Part shown: positions 61,198 to 64,000 of the stretch, piece after piece
Numbering within the stretch: the stretch's first letter is position 1
Layout: each line of letters begins with the position of its first letter
Assembly: GCF_000374565.1 (NCBI RefSeq)
Contig: NZ_KB894694.1
Span: 1 to 64,000 of the forward strand
DNA from: Siminovitchia fordii DSM 16014 = CIP 108821
GTDB taxonomy: Bacteria; Bacillota; Bacilli; Bacillales; Bacillaceae_C
Direction: 5' to 3'
Length of the DNA stretch: 64,000 nt
The notes under the pieces: model-generated
Told to the model about the DNA's origin: nothing
Database searches by the model: none
Seen by the model: only the letters and a program-made list of their open reading frames with translations
Program-made: the position numbers and the translations under genes

Positions 61198-61378
61198 ATT
61201 GCAATAAACCCTTCTTTCCGTCTGCTTTTATATGTTTTTATAGCTGTTATTTTAAAGTATATCCCACCCATTTTACCATATTTTCTGACTCATTCATAAT
61301 TCATTAGAAACCCGCAGTTTGACCTTTTTAAAACAGGGAAAGGATGAAAGGATTAATTGTATCGGGAGGAATCATTCA

Positions 61379-62455
61379 TTGGGGGACAATCAGACCATTC
61401 ATGGACTCGATTACCTGAAAAATTTATCACTCATAGATATTGCTTTTTTTTTCGTATATGTTTTGGTGATTTTTGCAATAAAATGGACTGCCCTGTTCAT
61501 TTTAAAAAGGGTTTATCATTCGGACAGAACCAAGCATAGTTTTATTCCAATAATGGAAGCCATTCTTAATTGGCTCTCTTTTTACGGATCCATTCTTTTA
61601 TTCATTTTTTATTTTTCAAAAGAAAAATGGCTGTTTACTCCTATTTATAGAGTAAAAGGGATTGATGTTTCTCTTTTCCTGATCTTGGTAGCCTTCATGC
61701 TTATCACATTTGCAAACCGCATGGTCAAATTATTCAATGCTCACATCATGCCACTAGCTTATAAAAGGTTTCATGTAGATGCCGGTTCAGGATATACAAT
61801 CAACCGGCTTATTTATTACACCGTGATGATGATAGCGGTTATGGTGAGCTTCGCCATTGTCGGATTTAATTGGAAAGCCATTGCCGTAGCATTCAGTACA
61901 CTGGGAATCGGTGTCGGGTTCGGATTGCGAAATGTGGCAGCAAATTTTATTTCGGGACTGATCATTTTATTTGAAAAACCATTGGAAGTCGGGGAAGTGA
62001 TCGAAGTCGACGGCCAGACAGGAGTGGTGACCAAAATAAAATTGAGATCTACGTCCTTAAGGATGTACAAAGAAGGAACGCTTATCATTCCGAACCAGTA
62101 TCTCATTGAAAACATGATTAAAAATATGGCGGACGAAAAACTTTATACGAATATTACTGTCAGTGTGGCTTATGGGACGGATACGAGAAAAGTGGAAGGT
62201 TTGTTACAAGAAACAGCTAACCGAGGGATTGAAGGAGAAAAAGGCGTTTTGTCAGACCTTCCGCCATCCATCCGACTAACTGACATACAAGAGTCGACTT
62301 TGATATTCTCCATTGAAATCCCAGTTGCAAACACCGAGACTAAAGAAAAGCTGGAAGATAAACTCCGCCATTTAATCGTCTCTGCTTTTTATAAAAATAA
62401 TATACAGCCTGCAAATGTTCCCAATGGATCTGATAAAGGCAATATAGGTGAATGA
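61379..62455 (+). CDS. Mechanosensitive ion channel (MscS family)
   Basis: A 358-residue channel protein. Four hydrophobic segments span about 15-195. The pore helix and following motif read LGIGVGFGLRNVAANFISGLIILFE (about 186-210), the MscS signature. The beta domain contains EVDGQTGVVTKIKLRSTSLR and IPNQYLIENMIKN. It releases solutes on osmotic downshock. The start is TTG 61379, 8 nt after GGGAGGA; a longer frame from 61319 lacks a site. Confidence 0.92.
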   Translation: MGDNQTIHGLDYLKNLSLIDIAFFFVYVLVIFAIKWTALFILKRVYHSDRTKHSFIPIMEAILNWLSFYGSILLFIFYFSKEKWLFTPIYRVKGIDVSLFLILVAFMLITFANRMVKLFNAHIMPLAYKRFHVDAGSGYTINRLIYYTVMMIAVMVSFAIVGFNWKAIAVAFSTLGIGVGFGLRNVAANFISGLIILFEKPLEVGEVIEVDGQTGVVTKIKLRSTSLRMYKEGTLIIPNQYLIENMIKNMADEKLYTNITVSVAYGTDTRKVEGLLQETANRGIEGEKGVLSDLPPSIRLTDIQESTLIFSIEIPVANTETKEKLEDKLRHLIVSAFYKNNIQPANVPNGSDKGNIGE

Positions 62456-62803
62456 TGGAGAGATTTTTGGGATAATAAGAAAAGAGGAATGCTCATTTAG
62501 CGACGTACAGGCTTAGCAGAAAAGCGGGCATCTAAAACGATTCCCGAGGAAGCAGCACTCTAACCACTAGCAGGGCCGCTACATCCTTGAATCAACTTTT
62601 GAGCAGTTTTACTCCTATGATGTTGCATAAGATGCTCAAATAAGCTGACGTTTTCGGATACCGCTTCCTTGCAGGCTTGTGTCTTTAGATGGCTTGTCCT
62701 TGTCGCTGGGCATCTAGCTGCCATACCAAAGAACAGAAACATGGTGCCAAAACTATCGTAAAGAAACCTCTACAAAACTTAGGATAAAGAAAGGATGACC
62801 ATC
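62456..62803. other. Spacer with a second putative dispersed repeat
   Basis: 348 bp. The part 62515-62745 encodes, on the minus strand, the spurious-looking frame MAARCPATRTSHLKTQACKE and reads CSGPASG near its end. From memory, this word pattern recurs between genes in Bacillaceae. No gene is supported. The ytxJ ribosome site is at the right edge. Confidence 0.45.
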
Positions 62804-63139
62804 ATGTCAGAATTAAAACAGATTACATCTGAATCAGAGTGGAAAGCCCTTATGCAGGATTCAAACGAGAAACCTGTACTTTTATTCAAACATAGTACAA
62901 CTTGCCCTGTCAGCGCCAATGCCTATAAAGAATACCAGGAATTTGCAACTGACCTGGACAAGTACTATCTGATTGTAAGCGAAAGCCGTCCGGTGTCAAA
63001 CCAGGTAGCGGAGGATTTGGATATTAAACATGAGTCTCCGCAAATTTTCCTATTGAATGATGGTAAAGCTGTATGGAATACATCCCATTGGAATATTACA
63101 GGGGATAACATAAAACAAGCATTAGAAGAGAGTATTTAG
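62804..63139 (+). CDS. ytxJ: Bacillithiol-system redox protein YtxJ
   Basis: A 111-residue thioredoxin-fold monothiol protein: LLFKHSTTCPVSANAYKEY carries the single active Cys in TTCPVS, and VSNQVAEDL and HESPQIFLL form the cis-Pro side. YtxJ proteins are thought to remove bacillithiol from mixed disulfides (a bacilliredoxin-like role). The start is ATG 62804, 9 nt after AAAGG; ATG 62795 overlaps the site. Here it stands without ytxG and ytxH. Confidence 0.92.
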   Translation: MSELKQITSESEWKALMQDSNEKPVLLFKHSTTCPVSANAYKEYQEFATDLDKYYLIVSESRPVSNQVAEDLDIKHESPQIFLLNDGKAVWNTSHWNITGDNIKQALEESI

Positions 63140-63149
63140 TAAATTACTT

Positions 63150-63174
63150 AAGAGGGCGCAATTTGCGCCCTCTT
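63150..63174. repeat. Perfect inverted repeat between convergent genes
   Basis: AAGAGGGCGCAA-T-TTGCGCCCTCTT, 12-bp arms. It overlaps the stop codon of the carbamoylase gene by 2 nt. Without T-runs it is a weak intrinsic terminator at best. Confidence 0.75.
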
Positions 63175-64000
63175 AATGATTGGCCAGCCGTCTTAAAGCC
63201 TCTTTCATCACCTGTACCCCGTTTACGCAGTCCGTAAGGGATGTCCACTCTTCAGGGGAATGGCTTTTTCCCTTATGGCTTGGAACAAAAATCATACCGG
63301 AAGGTACGTATTTTCCCATAACCATCGCATCATGGCCCGCTCCGCTTGGAATACTGATTGCCGTTAATCCATTTTTTTCAGCAGCAGCACGGACAGCTTC
63401 CTGAATTGTATCCGGAACAACAACAGGCGGGATTTTGACTTCTTCTTTCACTTTAATTTTCAGCCCTCGTTTTTGCGCGATCTCTTCAGCCGAGACTTTC
63501 ATAACATCAAGCATTTGATCCCTTGCACTTTCATCAATATCCCTTGCATCCACCATCACTTCGGTTTTACCGGCAATAACATTCGTTCCATTGGGAAAAA
63601 TATTCATTTTCCCGACAGTCGCTACAGCTGTTTCGCTAAATTTTCTTGGCATTTTTTCAACTGCCAGGATAAATTCACCGGCTGCAGCCACCGTATCTTT
63701 CCTGTATTCCATGGGGGTGTTACCAGCATGGTCCGTTTCACCATAGAAGGTAAAGGAAGTCCAGACAGGACCGGCAATCCCGTTTACGACACCGATATTT
63801 TTCCCTTCTGCCTCCAGCTTTTTTCCCTGCTCAATATGCAGTTCCAAAAAGGCATGTATTTCCTTTGGGTCTCTATAAGCGGATGAGATATTTTCAGGGT
63901 CGAAGCCGTATTCTTTCATCGCTTGATACAACACTTTTCCGTTTTTGTCCTTAAACTTCATCAGATCTTCCTTTTTTAATTCTCCCATCAATACCCTGCT
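63173..64000 (-). CDS. M20 amidohydrolase (N-carbamoyl-amino-acid hydrolase / allantoate amidohydrolase), partial
   Basis: The 3' part of a hydantoinase/carbamoylase-family M20 peptidase; the frame stays open (SRVLMGELKKEDLMKFKD) to the window edge, so about 130 N-terminal residues are missing. Visible are FLELHIEQGKKLE (zinc and substrate His-Glu), GPVWTSFTFYGETDHAGNTPM (dimerisation lid) and SGAGHDAMVMG with VPSHKGKSHSPEEW. The enzyme hydrolyses N-carbamoyl amino acids or ureido compounds; the exact substrate cannot be chosen from this part. Confidence 0.88.
   Translation of the reverse strand, partial: SRVLMGELKKEDLMKFKDKNGKVLYQAMKEYGFDPENISSAYRDPKEIHAFLELHIEQGKKLEAEGKNIGVVNGIAGPVWTSFTFYGETDHAGNTPMEYRKDTVAAAGEFILAVEKMPRKFSETAVATVGKMNIFPNGTNVIAGKTEVMVDARDIDESARDQMLDVMKVSAEEIAQKRGLKIKVKEEVKIPPVVVPDTIQEAVRAAAEKNGLTAISIPSGAGHDAMVMGKYVPSGMIFVPSHKGKSHSPEEWTSLTDCVNGVQVMKEALRRLANH

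Overview
The window is chromosome of an endospore-forming, bacillithiol-using member of the Bacillaceae. The evidence is the spore-coat gene gerQ next to ywdK-ywdI-ung, the bacillithiol genes yojF-bshB2 and ytxJ, homologues of ylbL, ypuA, yflT and yidC2, and typical Bacillus control signals (BirA operator, PyrR attenuator, a PerR-like box, a sigma-B-like promoter). Strong AGGAGG-type ribosome sites and many TTG/GTG starts fit. I cannot name the species. No rRNA, tRNA, CRISPR array or prophage was seen.

Layout. 1-1454 is an IS3-family insertion sequence with its A_AAA_AAG frameshift signal. 1.5-4.1 kb holds gerQ, ywdK, ywdI, ung and a general-stress gene. 4.1-7.2 kb holds a YhfC-type membrane protein and a molybdenum-cofactor operon (mobA-moaE-moaD-moeB). 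7.3-9.6 kb holds a YdcF-like gene, a remnant of a pyridoxine/HMP kinase and yojF-bshB2. 9.7-12.6 kb is an operon of a DUF418 membrane protein with a DesK/DesR-like two-component pair. 12.8-19.1 kb holds a HAD phosphatase, a seven-copy palindromic tandem array, recQ and the threonine-degradation pair kbl-tdh. 19.1-26.6 kb holds a duplicated P-loop protein, an MFS carrier, a YihY/BrkB protein, a 5'-nucleotidase, an LD-carboxypeptidase and an AAA ATPase. 26.7-36.3 kb holds a TPP enzyme, a small membrane protein, a secreted M28 peptidase, a DUF1646 carrier, leucyl aminopeptidase, ypuA, ylbL and a decayed MFS pseudogene. 36.3-43.7 kb holds a cobalamin-binding protein, a divergent lone purC, gltC-like and gdhA, a glcD-like oxidase, a frameshifted ybaK, and yidC2 behind a MifM-like arrest peptide. 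43.8-47.3 kb holds bioY-bioB under a BirA operator and a divergent ECF sigma/anti-sigma operon. 47.5-49.5 kb is a quinone/electrophile-response locus (nitroreductase, dioxygenase, YodB/CatR-type regulator). 49.5-56.5 kb holds pepT, a PyrR-attenuated uracil permease, an SDF symporter, a threonine synthase and a catalase. 56.8-64 kb holds a frameshifted SUFU-domain gene, a SWIM-SNF2 helicase, an MscS channel, ytxJ and the C-terminal part of an M20 carbamoylase.

The most distinctive finding is at 43.37-43.67 kb. A 90-residue single-span membrane protein with an acidic C-terminal tail precedes yidC2. The last codons of its gene form one arm of a perfect 12-bp hairpin, and the other arm contains the yidC2 ribosome site. 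This is the architecture of the MifM membrane-insertion sensor, with a diverged sequence. Next is the 13.83-14.12 kb array: seven 18-bp palindromes every 44-45 bp, arranged as a roughly 90-bp dimeric repeat. Several genes are broken (thiD/pdxK remnant, MFS pseudogene, ybaK, SUFU), and two intergenic stretches look like dispersed Bacillaceae repeats.
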